Of a stretch of DNA of 64,000 bases, positions 50,355 through 57,604 are shown in pieces (positions within the stretch are counted from its first letter, which is position 1; the number at the start of each line of letters is the position of its first letter). The position numbers and the translations under genes were made by a program. Under the pieces are notes generated by a model, which was not told the DNA's origin, did not search any database, and saw only the letters and a program-made list of their open reading frames with translations. The stretch is from Gemmatimonadota bacterium (GTDB lineage: Bacteria; Latescibacterota; UBA2968). The stretch is from assembly GCA_026705765.1 (NCBI GenBank), contig JAPPAB010000042.1, positions 1 through 64,000 of the forward strand. Reading direction: 5' to 3'.

Positions 50355-52667
50355 TCACTCGCGAACTCGGAACACGGCGTTGCGCTTTACTTGTTTTTTC
50401 TCCTTCAAATCCGTTATTGCGACTTCGAGTTTGTAAATGCCACGCGGCATTGTAGATAGGTCGATTTCCAGGAAGGTAAAGTCGTCGGATTTGTCGCCGG
50501 CATATACGGAACTGATCGATGTGCTGCTCTGCTGTCCGGCTCGGCGCAGTTCTTCGAGGGATTCGGCCATCTGATTGCGTTCGGCCAGTACGTATCGGAC
50601 TCTCAAATTCGCTCGCCTTGTGCGCGTTTGTGCATTGCCGCTCTTTGCATTGTCCGAACTTTCTTGTCCTTTGGCCGATTGCCCAGGCGGCGATACAATT
50701 AGCAATCCGTCCAACTCTGTGAGGTCTATGGCACCGAACATCGCAGGATCTACTTCTCCTTTTTCGGGTACGCTGATGCTATAGACTATCTGATATTGGG
50801 TGCGTCCGAATTCGTCTTTTTTCAGGTTGTAAATTTCCAGATATACCGATGCCAATTGTCCGGTGCGATACGCTCGGAGTGGATTGGGGGCAATGCGCAG
50901 ATCGGTTCGCTTTTCGGGAAAGGGATTGACCAGTTCAATTTTTTGGGCGAGTAACAGGTCACTCATGTCCAGACTTGATTCAGATACTGTCAAAAGGCGT
51001 TCTGTGCGGAATGTGCCGATGGAGCCGCTGATCCTGTCTCCCACTTCGACCACGATATTATACATGCCCTGGGGAAGTTCCAGGGGACGTTGGCTTAATA
51101 GATATTGCTGTGCATTTCTCCCCGATGGTCTTTTTTGTCCAAGAGGTCGCACATTGCGATAAATATCTCGCCACCGGTAATCGAACATAAATAGCCCGTC
51201 GTCCATGACGATCATCTGGTCGTCGTTTGCTTTTAGTTTGTTCGTGGGAATGGCATAAGCGATTTCCAGGCGCATATTTTTGCCCGAGCGGAAGGCGGTG
51301 ATCTGGTGCGGCAGGGTGTATTTCCGACTGTGGAATGGATCGACAAATCGCGCTTCCACTTTCTTAAATGCCGCTCGATTTTGTATGTCGTAATACTCGT
51401 CGAGAATTCTTTGGCTCCTCGGTATCGAACTTCTCGGCCTCGAGCTTCTCGACCTCCTCGGGCTGCTTCCGAACGAGCCTCTGCTGGCTGCTCGTGTCAC
51501 ATCGACCGTGCTGCTGGGGCCCACTTCGCCTGCAAATCCCCAACCGTCAACGCCATTCACACTTTGAAAGACGAAGTGGTATCCGTCGTAGTACCACGCC
51601 TCCTTAAACAGGGGATATACGCCTGTTACACGACGATTATATTTTCCGTATTTGATATAGGTATGGCCGCGGATGGTTTTCCACCCTTCAATATTCCGCG
51701 CGGGTACGCTAAAGCGCAAATTGGCATAGGCCACACGGCCGTAGTGCTCCATGCGCCGCTCATTGTGATTGGTCAAAAATAGCGGATCGTTCTTGTTCCA
51801 GAATTGCGTCAGTGCCGCAGAGTCCTTCCATTCGCCATCGTCGCCGACCTGCATGGCTTTTGCGATGCGCGCACTGTCTTCTTTTGATGCGATGAGATCT
51901 ACAGATTCCATCATTTTGCGCTGTTCGGGATCCATGGCTGCAATGGCTGTTTCATACAATTTGTTCGCTTCTAAAAGCTCTCCCTGAAGCTGATGCGAGT
52001 AGGCCATGAACAATTGTGCGTTGATGTCACCGGGAAATCTTCGCATCATTCGCCGCATCACCCGTTGCATGGCGGGGATTCTTCTGTGTTCCAGATGCGC
52101 CAGTCCCAACAGATAATAGGAGTCCTGATAGTCCGCATCAACCTCCAGGCTTTTTTCCAATAGCATCACGGCCTGGTCGTATTCGTTCTTGGCAAAGGTC
52201 CGAATTGCACCTCGCCGCTGAATGATCCGATCTCTCGTGATCATGTATTCGCCGAATATATGACGACCGGCGTCATAAGCTGCCACGGCCGCATTGGGAA
52301 ATTTTTCTATGACTTTTTCATAGTGCGCCTTTGCTTCGCGCTGAAACCCCCTGTTCCACAATGCCTCACCGTGCAAGAGCTGATATTGCAGATTTTCCGG
52401 TTCATTCCTAATGGCCTTTTCACTGGCTTCTACTGCGCGGCGTCGAAACTCGGGTGTGTCCAGGCGAATGTAGAGGCGAGTCAGTTGTGCAAGTGCCGGG
52501 GCGTGTTTGCCGTCTTTTTTTAGTACTTGCTTGAATTCTTCCACGCTTTCTTTGGGTTCGATCTCGTTCATGCGGGAGAGGGCTGCGTGATAGAGGGAAT
52601 CTACTTCGCTGGTCCATGCCGGTGCTGCGATCAGGCAGGTGAGGATCAAAAGTACGAGGACTTTCAT
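50355..52667 (-). CDS. Secreted TPR/GWxTD protein, paralogue 5 (tandem copy B)
   Basis: This copy has 770 residues from ATG 52667, with the same signal peptide, TPR region, FWNKNDPLFLTNHNERRMEH and GWKTIRGHTYIKYGK as copy A. At about residues 391-418 it carries a Ser/Arg-rich tract (SSPRRSRSSRPRSS) where copy A has an ordinary sequence. The DNA there is built from short ctcg-like units, which suggests local slippage or a compensated frameshift. It also lacks the acidic linker of copy A, having a shorter basic one (QTRTRRANLRV). Function unknown. It is 38 bp upstream of copy A and in the same direction. Confidence 0.82.
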   Translation of the reverse strand: MKVLVLLILTCLIAAPAWTSEVDSLYHAALSRMNEIEPKESVEEFKQVLKKDGKHAPALAQLTRLYIRLDTPEFRRRAVEASEKAIRNEPENLQYQLLHGEALWNRGFQREAKAHYEKVIEKFPNAAVAAYDAGRHIFGEYMITRDRIIQRRGAIRTFAKNEYDQAVMLLEKSLEVDADYQDSYYLLGLAHLEHRRIPAMQRVMRRMMRRFPGDINAQLFMAYSHQLQGELLEANKLYETAIAAMDPEQRKMMESVDLIASKEDSARIAKAMQVGDDGEWKDSAALTQFWNKNDPLFLTNHNERRMEHYGRVAYANLRFSVPARNIEGWKTIRGHTYIKYGKYNRRVTGVYPLFKEAWYYDGYHFVFQSVNGVDGWGFAGEVGPSSTVDVTRAASRGSFGSSPRRSRSSRPRSSIPRSQRILDEYYDIQNRAAFKKVEARFVDPFHSRKYTLPHQITAFRSGKNMRLEIAYAIPTNKLKANDDQMIVMDDGLFMFDYRWRDIYRNVRPLGQKRPSGRNAQQYLLSQRPLELPQGMYNIVVEVGDRISGSIGTFRTERLLTVSESSLDMSDLLLAQKIELVNPFPEKRTDLRIAPNPLRAYRTGQLASVYLEIYNLKKDEFGRTQYQIVYSISVPEKGEVDPAMFGAIDLTELDGLLIVSPPGQSAKGQESSDNAKSGNAQTRTRRANLRVRYVLAERNQMAESLEELRRAGQQSSTSISSVYAGDKSDDFTFLEIDLSTMPRGIYKLEVAITDLKEKKQVKRNAVFRVRE
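51832..52511. repeat. Long direct repeat, copy B (about 680 bp)
   Basis: Second copy of the stretch at 49481-50160, in copy B of the tandem genes. The leader upstream of each gene, including the ribosome site, is also shared, so the duplicated unit covers the leader and the 5' half of the gene; the 3' halves have diverged. Confidence 0.85.
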
Positions 52668-52701
52668 GGGGAGGCTCCTTGTGGTGGATGCTGGTGGGGT
52701 C

Positions 52702-53775
52702 TTAAAATCTGTAGAATGTCTTTGCATTTTCGTACAGAATTTTTCCCAGTAATGCGTCCGATAAGCCTTTGGGGATTGCGTCTATTGGCTCGTCAAAATG
52801 CCAATGTGGATAGTCTGTGGAAAACATCAGCATGTCATCCGATTCCAGGTGTTCCATAATTTGCAACAGGTATTCGGCTTCGGGTGGGGCGTCCATGGGT
52901 TGCAGCGTCATCCGAATGTGTTCGCGGATGTATTCCGACGGTGGGCGTTTGACCCAGGGGATATCGCGCCGCAAGCCCTTCCATTCCTTGTCTATGCGCC
53001 ACATTAATGCGGGCATCCAGGTCCAGCCGCCTTCGATGAGTGCTACGCGCAATTCGGGGAACCGATCAAACGCGCCTTCCACAACCAGACTCATGACCTG
53101 AGACTGAAATATTTGCGCCATGTCGGCCATTTCTTCGGCGTAGGTCAAAGGCCAACCAACGGGTGTGGGCGGCAGACTGGATGCTCCACCGTAGTGTATC
53201 CCGATCGCGAGGTCGCGTTTTACGGCTGCTTCAAATAATGGGTCGTACAAGCTCTTGCCATAAGGTTGATATGATCTAACCGGCACGATGACCTGAACAA
53301 AGCCCGGGTGGTCGCCGAATCGCTCGATTTCGCGCGCGGCGAGTACCGGGTTTTGACTGGGCACTACGAGGGAGGCGCGCAATCGGTCATCCCGGTTTAA
53401 CCACGCGTCGATTTGCCACTGGTTGACCGCGGTTGCAAGCGATGCAGATAGGTCTTCGTTGTGTACGCTTTGTACGCGGTAAGCGCAGGTTAAGATCCCG
53501 ATTTCGACATCCCATGCGTCCAGTGTCTGTTTTTTTAGCAATTCAAAATTGGATCCCGGGGGACCGTTTTTCGGTTTTGTGCCTTTTCGCGCAGATGTGG
53601 GCGCTCGGGCGGGATAATCACTTGCATTGGGTCCCACAAATGCCGATTCGTTGATGTACGCAACCCAGTGTTCTTCCAGGTATGGAATCAGTGGATCTAA
53701 ATTGGGCAGTTCGTTGTGAATATCGCAATCGATGATGGGGTGATAAAAGGGGTTGTCTGGTGTATTGCGCGGCAT
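52702..53775 (-). CDS. Amidohydrolase-family (ACMSD-like) protein
   Basis: The 357 residues resemble PF04909 metal-dependent hydrolases or decarboxylases. The N-terminal IIDCDIHNE supplies the D-x-H metal pair, IGIHYGG near residue 195 a further His, VALIEGGWTW the mid-barrel strand, and MLMFSTDYPHWHFDEP near 320 the last Asp. Relatives decarboxylate or hydrolyse carboxylated aromatic or sugar-like compounds. The enzyme is cytoplasmic. ATG 53775 is preferred because it starts 2 bp after the isomerase gene instead of overlapping it by 22 nt; neither site has a strong ribosome sequence. It is last in a four-gene run of catabolic-type genes. Confidence 0.85.
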   Translation of the reverse strand: MPRNTPDNPFYHPIIDCDIHNELPNLDPLIPYLEEHWVAYINESAFVGPNASDYPARAPTSARKGTKPKNGPPGSNFELLKKQTLDAWDVEIGILTCAYRVQSVHNEDLSASLATAVNQWQIDAWLNRDDRLRASLVVPSQNPVLAAREIERFGDHPGFVQVIVPVRSYQPYGKSLYDPLFEAAVKRDLAIGIHYGGASSLPPTPVGWPLTYAEEMADMAQIFQSQVMSLVVEGAFDRFPELRVALIEGGWTWMPALMWRIDKEWKGLRRDIPWVKRPPSEYIREHIRMTLQPMDAPPEAEYLLQIMEHLESDDMLMFSTDYPHWHFDEPIDAIPKGLSDALLGKILYENAKTFYRF

Positions 53776-53777
53776 GG

Positions 53778-54590
53778 TTAATATCCCGCATTGCGACAAT
53801 ACTGATACATTTTGGCACTTCGGGTCGCTTCATCTATCGCGTCTTCGCCTTCGTAAATCGGCGCGCCGGGACAGGCTGTTACCCACCGGTTATATCCCGT
53901 GTCTTCAAGTACGTTTGCCAGGTCGGGAAAGTCCAGGGCTTCGCCGACGCCTACAGAGACCCATTGGGGCGTAAATCGTCCCTCTGCATCCCGCGTGATG
54001 TTTTCATCTGCCCAGTCCTGTAAATGTACGTAATTGAGCTGGTGTTGAAAGTCGCGCAATGATTGCGCGGCGTCATAGTCCCAGAGTTGTGCGTGTGATA
54101 CGTCGATACACAGTTTTGCTTTTTCGAGGTGTTGCATGTACAGCGTCCAGTCTTCTTTGGAATCTACCAGCAGATTGGTGTGGATGTGATAACTCAATTC
54201 CAAATTGTATTGCGCCGCGTAATCAGCCCAATTGTCCGCTGCTTCAGCCGCCTGTTTGATATCGTCTTCGGTGATGTCCCGGTCTTTGGGTTTGGGACCG
54301 CTCATGTACATGAAACAATCCACTTCCATTTCGGCGGCAAAATCGATTCGCCGTTTGTTGCGTTCCTGGTGTTCCCAACCAGATATTTCGGGCGATCCCT
54401 GCGCTGTGTACACCGCCATGGGCAATCCCACATTGTCGCATATTTGTCGAATTCGACTCGCTGGTCCCAACCAGTCCAGCGGCAACCGACATTCCCAGCC
54501 ATCCCATCCCGACTTTTTGAGGGCTTCAAGGGCAGGCTCCAGGTCTGGATTTCTCCATCGCAATGCACAATATCCGAGTTTAAATGACAT
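53778..54590 (-). CDS. Sugar phosphate isomerase/epimerase-like TIM barrel
   Basis: The 270-residue protein belongs to the xylose-isomerase-like group (PF01261): WDGWECRLPLDWLG, LSYHIHTN near residue 133, LCIDVSHAQ near 163 and YVHLQDW near 190 provide metal-site candidates. The last strand reads GYNRWVTACPGAP, where active isomerases usually have a metal-binding Glu, so one ligand seems missing. Substrate unknown. AAGGAG precedes ATG 54590. It lies between the enolase-type and amidohydrolase genes with short gaps, so it is probably a step in the same pathway. Confidence 0.82.
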   Translation of the reverse strand: MSFKLGYCALRWRNPDLEPALEALKKSGWDGWECRLPLDWLGPASRIRQICDNVGLPMAVYTAQGSPEISGWEHQERNKRRIDFAAEMEVDCFMYMSGPKPKDRDITEDDIKQAAEAADNWADYAAQYNLELSYHIHTNLLVDSKEDWTLYMQHLEKAKLCIDVSHAQLWDYDAAQSLRDFQHQLNYVHLQDWADENITRDAEGRFTPQWVSVGVGEALDFPDLANVLEDTGYNRWVTACPGAPIYEGEDAIDEATRSAKMYQYCRNAGY

Positions 54591-54611
54591 GGTAATCTCC
54601 TTTTACTCGCT

Positions 54612-55850
54612 TTATCCAAATAATTCCCGATATTCTCGGTCGTATTCTTCCGTTCCGTCATCCAGTTTTAATTCCAGGCGAATGCCGGGTAGAAAGCCCG
54701 TTAGTCTGCCCGCCAAAAAGTCCTCGCGATAGCTTCCGTCTGGATAATGCGTTCGTCGTCCGTCGGGCCAGCATATTGTGTGAATCTGTCGCTTTTCTTC
54801 GAGTTTGAAATCTGGATCGACGCGATAGCGTTCAATGACGTCCCATTCCAGTTCAATGCCCAGTCCGGGTGTATTGGGTACGCGAATATGCCCGCCTTCT
54901 ACTTTGAAGTCTTTGACGAGTGGATGCGTCCAGATGTTCACACAGGGGATCGCGGGCCAGCGCGCGTGAGATAATACTGCGCCCAGATGTACGCCCCACA
55001 TGGTGGTCAATCCCGATCCCACCAGTTGTAGCCAGAATGGCATGTTGGCTTCGGCGGCGAGGGTGCCCTGTTTCATTACGCGACTCGCGCCACCCCCTAT
55101 GACAAATCCGTCGCATACGCCTTCGCGCACTGCTGTCATAAAGGGTGGATTGCCAAAGTGCATGGCGATTGGACTGGCGATTTTTTGTCGCAATAAGGCG
55201 TTGCCCGCTACGTCGTTTTGCGGGATTGGCGTTTCGACTATTGCCAGTTGGCTATATGTGTCTTCTAACCGTCGGATCAAGGGTGCTGCATGATCTACAC
55301 CGAGCAATAGGCCATTGAAGTCCGCATCGATTTTGAAATAATTCGGTACGGATTTTTTTATGGCTTCGAATTGTTCTTCGGGGTAAAACCAGGGGCGTGT
55401 CTTTACTTTCATTGTGGTGAATCCCTGGTCTATTGCTGCCTGTGCTTCCATAGCCCATTCTTCGGGGGTGCGGTCCTGCGACCACCAGGATACGGGGCAC
55501 GCGTCTCGATATTGTACGCCCATCAGTTTGTGGCACGGCACGCCGAGTGTTTTGCCCGCTGCGTCGAAGAGTGCCATTTGCAAGCCCGCGCCCAGGCTGT
55601 CGTCCCACAAATGATCGAATATGTTTTTTCCGCGCACGCGGGCAAATTGCTTTTCATTGGATTGTCCCCACGTATATCGCGTCAGGGTTTCGCCATATCC
55701 GGTTACGCCCGCAGAGGTGGTTATTTTGCACACATCCACAAGTGACCAAAATGGTACTCGAGTTTGTTTTACTTTTGCACACCGCGGGTGAAATGGGACG
55801 TGCAGAAGGATGTGTTCAATATCCGCAACTTCGCAGTCTTTGGAGGTCAT
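54612..55850 (-). CDS. Enolase-superfamily (mandelate racemase/muconate lactonizing type) protein
   Basis: The 412 residues have the capping domain and barrel of the superfamily. TMKVKTRPW near residue 171 gives the K-x-K acid/base pair, KIDADFN near 198 the first metal Asp and AIVETPIP near 225 the second ligand Glu. The third ligand position, usually Glu or Asp in the next strand, reads PIAMHFGNPP, so it is replaced. Members abstract an alpha proton of a carboxylate, often a sugar acid. The 3' part has an extra segment of about 80 residues (QIHTICWPDGRRTHYPDG). It lies 21 bp upstream of the isomerase gene. Confidence 0.85.
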   Translation of the reverse strand: MTSKDCEVADIEHILLHVPFHPRCAKVKQTRVPFWSLVDVCKITTSAGVTGYGETLTRYTWGQSNEKQFARVRGKNIFDHLWDDSLGAGLQMALFDAAGKTLGVPCHKLMGVQYRDACPVSWWSQDRTPEEWAMEAQAAIDQGFTTMKVKTRPWFYPEEQFEAIKKSVPNYFKIDADFNGLLLGVDHAAPLIRRLEDTYSQLAIVETPIPQNDVAGNALLRQKIASPIAMHFGNPPFMTAVREGVCDGFVIGGGASRVMKQGTLAAEANMPFWLQLVGSGLTTMWGVHLGAVLSHARWPAIPCVNIWTHPLVKDFKVEGGHIRVPNTPGLGIELEWDVIERYRVDPDFKLEEKRQIHTICWPDGRRTHYPDGSYREDFLAGRLTGFLPGIRLELKLDDGTEEYDREYRELFG

Positions 55851-55865
55851 TTTGAACTCTCTTTG

Positions 55866-56537
55866 TTATACGATTAACCGGCCGATATCGCAGTTGTGAG
55901 CGTCGCAGTACCACAGGACGCCGTCGTGCATGGTCATGCCGTGTACTTCGTCGGGTGCTTCTACGCGGATGACGTCGTACACGCGGCCATCTGCTGTGCC
56001 GAGTAAGTTTACCGTGCCTGCAGATGTGTCCGCCACCCATAGTTTGTCGTCTTGCCAGGCCACGCCGTGGTTGCGCAGGCCAGGTGTTCGGAATGCGTGT
56101 TCTTCTGTCCAGGTTTCGGCATCTACCACATGTACAAATTGCGAGGGGGGCGACGCAATGTAAATTTTGCCGTTGCGCCATTCCAATCCGTGTGCGCCGG
56201 TTTCTGAGGCTCCTGGCATGCCCTCGCGCCAGGATGCGACGCCAACGCCGGGAGAATCGTATTTTGCAATGGTTTTGCCGGTTTTTATATCGAGTTTTGC
56301 TATTTGCAATTCAAATGTGGATGCGATCCACACATATCCGCCACCGATTGTTATCCCGCTCGAATGCTCTGTGTCCGTTTGCGCTTCAAATAATACGTCG
56401 CCCGTTTCCCAATCTACTTTGTATATTTTCAGATCTACCTGGTCGATAATCCACAGGCCATCCGGCGCGGCTTGCAATCCATTTGGCTGCGGTCCCGGAC
56501 TCTTGAAACATGTTTCGACCTTTGCTATTTTTATCAT
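55866..56537 (-). CDS. Vgb/NHL-like beta-propeller protein
   Basis: The 223 residues consist of about five blades with phrases GLWIIDQVDLKIYKVDWETG, YVWIASTFELQIAKLD and KLWVADTSAGTVNLLG, typical of streptogramin-lyase-like or SMP-30-like propellers. Catalytic residues cannot be assigned. It has no signal peptide and is probably cytoplasmic. It is first in the four-gene run 52702-56537, with 15 bp to the enolase-type gene; a lactonase or sensor role in that pathway is an inference. AGGAG precedes ATG 56537. Confidence 0.7.
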   Translation of the reverse strand: MIKIAKVETCFKSPGPQPNGLQAAPDGLWIIDQVDLKIYKVDWETGDVLFEAQTDTEHSSGITIGGGYVWIASTFELQIAKLDIKTGKTIAKYDSPGVGVASWREGMPGASETGAHGLEWRNGKIYIASPPSQFVHVVDAETWTEEHAFRTPGLRNHGVAWQDDKLWVADTSAGTVNLLGTADGRVYDVIRVEAPDEVHGMTMHDGVLWYCDAHNCDIGRLIV

Positions 56538-56561
56538 GGTATGGCTCCTGTTTGTTAGTAG

Positions 56562-56582
56562 GGGCGACCCTTGTGGTCGCCC
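56562..56582. repeat. REP-like palindrome
   Basis: GGGCGACC at 56562-56569 and GGTCGCCC at 56575-56582 are perfect inverted repeats around the loop CTTGT. The flank GTAGGG fits a short interspersed repeat seen in many bacterial genomes. It lies between divergent genes without a T-run, so it is not a terminator. Only one copy is in this window. Confidence 0.6.
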
Positions 56583-56749
56583 GCTGACTGATGTGATTTC
56601 AACCCTTAATTGGTATTGTTAGCAGTAAGTTTCTCCTTCCTAAAACCACGTATGACGTAATGTAATACATCTTTGGTTTGAAGCAAGACATTGTACTATG
56701 CTACATTTTCTTTGACTTGCTGACTTTCGAGTGCCATTTTAGTTTTCAC

Positions 56750-57604
56750 ATGATTCGATTTCCCGAAAATATCAAGGCGGCATTTTTTCATTTTTGTGCG
56801 GGTTTTCAGCGCTGGATCAGATCTGCGTGCGCGGCTTTGGGGCGAGTACAGTATTTGCGGCCGTTGGCGGTGACGCTGGTTCTCATCGCTTTGCTCGGTG
56901 CAGGCGTTGCCTGGAGCGAATATCAGACCAATTGGTTTGCGCGACGCCTTGGGGCGTTTTTGCTTTCGATCAATGCACTGCGCCCTCAGTCGGGTGCGCT
57001 CTGGCAAGATATTCAAGCACAGGTGAGAACCCGACAAGCTATTGATGCCTCGGATCCTTTGCCTGTGCCACGAGCGGGTTTGCCCGATGCTGTTACATAC
57101 AGTCGTTTTGAGGGTTCGCGTGTGCCCGAATCTGGTGTTCCAGGCTATGTCGCGATCTACAAGATACCACTGCCCGGCGTTGATCTCAATACCAGACCGC
57201 TCGGCGATGTGATTGCCAGTTTGCGCGTTTACCGCCAGGGGCTTGCGATTGTCAAGGCATTGTATTTGCCGGATGTGTATTTCCACGCGGAGGTGCGCAG
57301 ACAGATCGATTATCTCTACGCCCAGGTCGGCGATATTGAGGCTGTTGCGCCAGACACGCTGGGCGTAACCGATCCCGATTCGCTCAAGGCTGCTGTTTTT
57401 TCCGAACTCGCTGCCGCGGTTATTCCCGATTTGAGACGGCGCGAGAAAGAGGCTCTGATTGACGCGTATCAAAATGGGCAGATCGCAAAAATTTTCCTGT
57501 ATCGCGATCTTGGGCGTTTTCGCGGTGAACTTTTCCGCGAGGGAAGTCAGGTGCCCGTTGTTTTTGAAATTGAGGCGGGTGCTGTTTCCGAAATTGTGGA
57601 GTAA
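56750..57604 (+). CDS. Membrane-anchored protein of unknown function, coupled to the PBP gene
   Basis: About 284 residues. An N-terminal cytoplasmic stretch is followed by one hydrophobic helix (PLAVTLVLIALLGAGVAW) near residue 38-55 and then a soluble region of about 220 residues with no motif I can name (EGSRVPESGVPGYVAIYKI, LLRRREKEALIDAYQ-like helices). The start is uncertain: ATG 56750 is the best in-frame ATG, but no ribosome site is visible. The stop TAA overlaps the ATG of the class A PBP gene (57604), so the two are translationally coupled. A regulator or partner of the synthase is the natural guess. Confidence 0.65.
   Translation: MIRFPENIKAAFFHFCAGFQRWIRSACAALGRVQYLRPLAVTLVLIALLGAGVAWSEYQTNWFARRLGAFLLSINALRPQSGALWQDIQAQVRTRQAIDASDPLPVPRAGLPDAVTYSRFEGSRVPESGVPGYVAIYKIPLPGVDLNTRPLGDVIASLRVYRQGLAIVKALYLPDVYFHAEVRRQIDYLYAQVGDIEAVAPDTLGVTDPDSLKAAVFSELAAAVIPDLRRREKEALIDAYQNGQIAKIFLYRDLGRFRGELFREGSQVPVVFEIEAGAVSEIVE

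Noticed and set aside
33597-52667. Reading the GWxTD-like genes as a polyketide, toxin or defence system
   Set aside because: No nuclease, toxin, helicase or biosynthetic motifs are present; signal peptides and TPR/Ig-like parts point to the envelope.
56678-56749. N-terminal extension of the PBP-coupled membrane protein from a TTG start
   Set aside because: It would add a Cys/Phe-rich leader without a ribosome site; ATG 56750 gives a more usual N-terminus.
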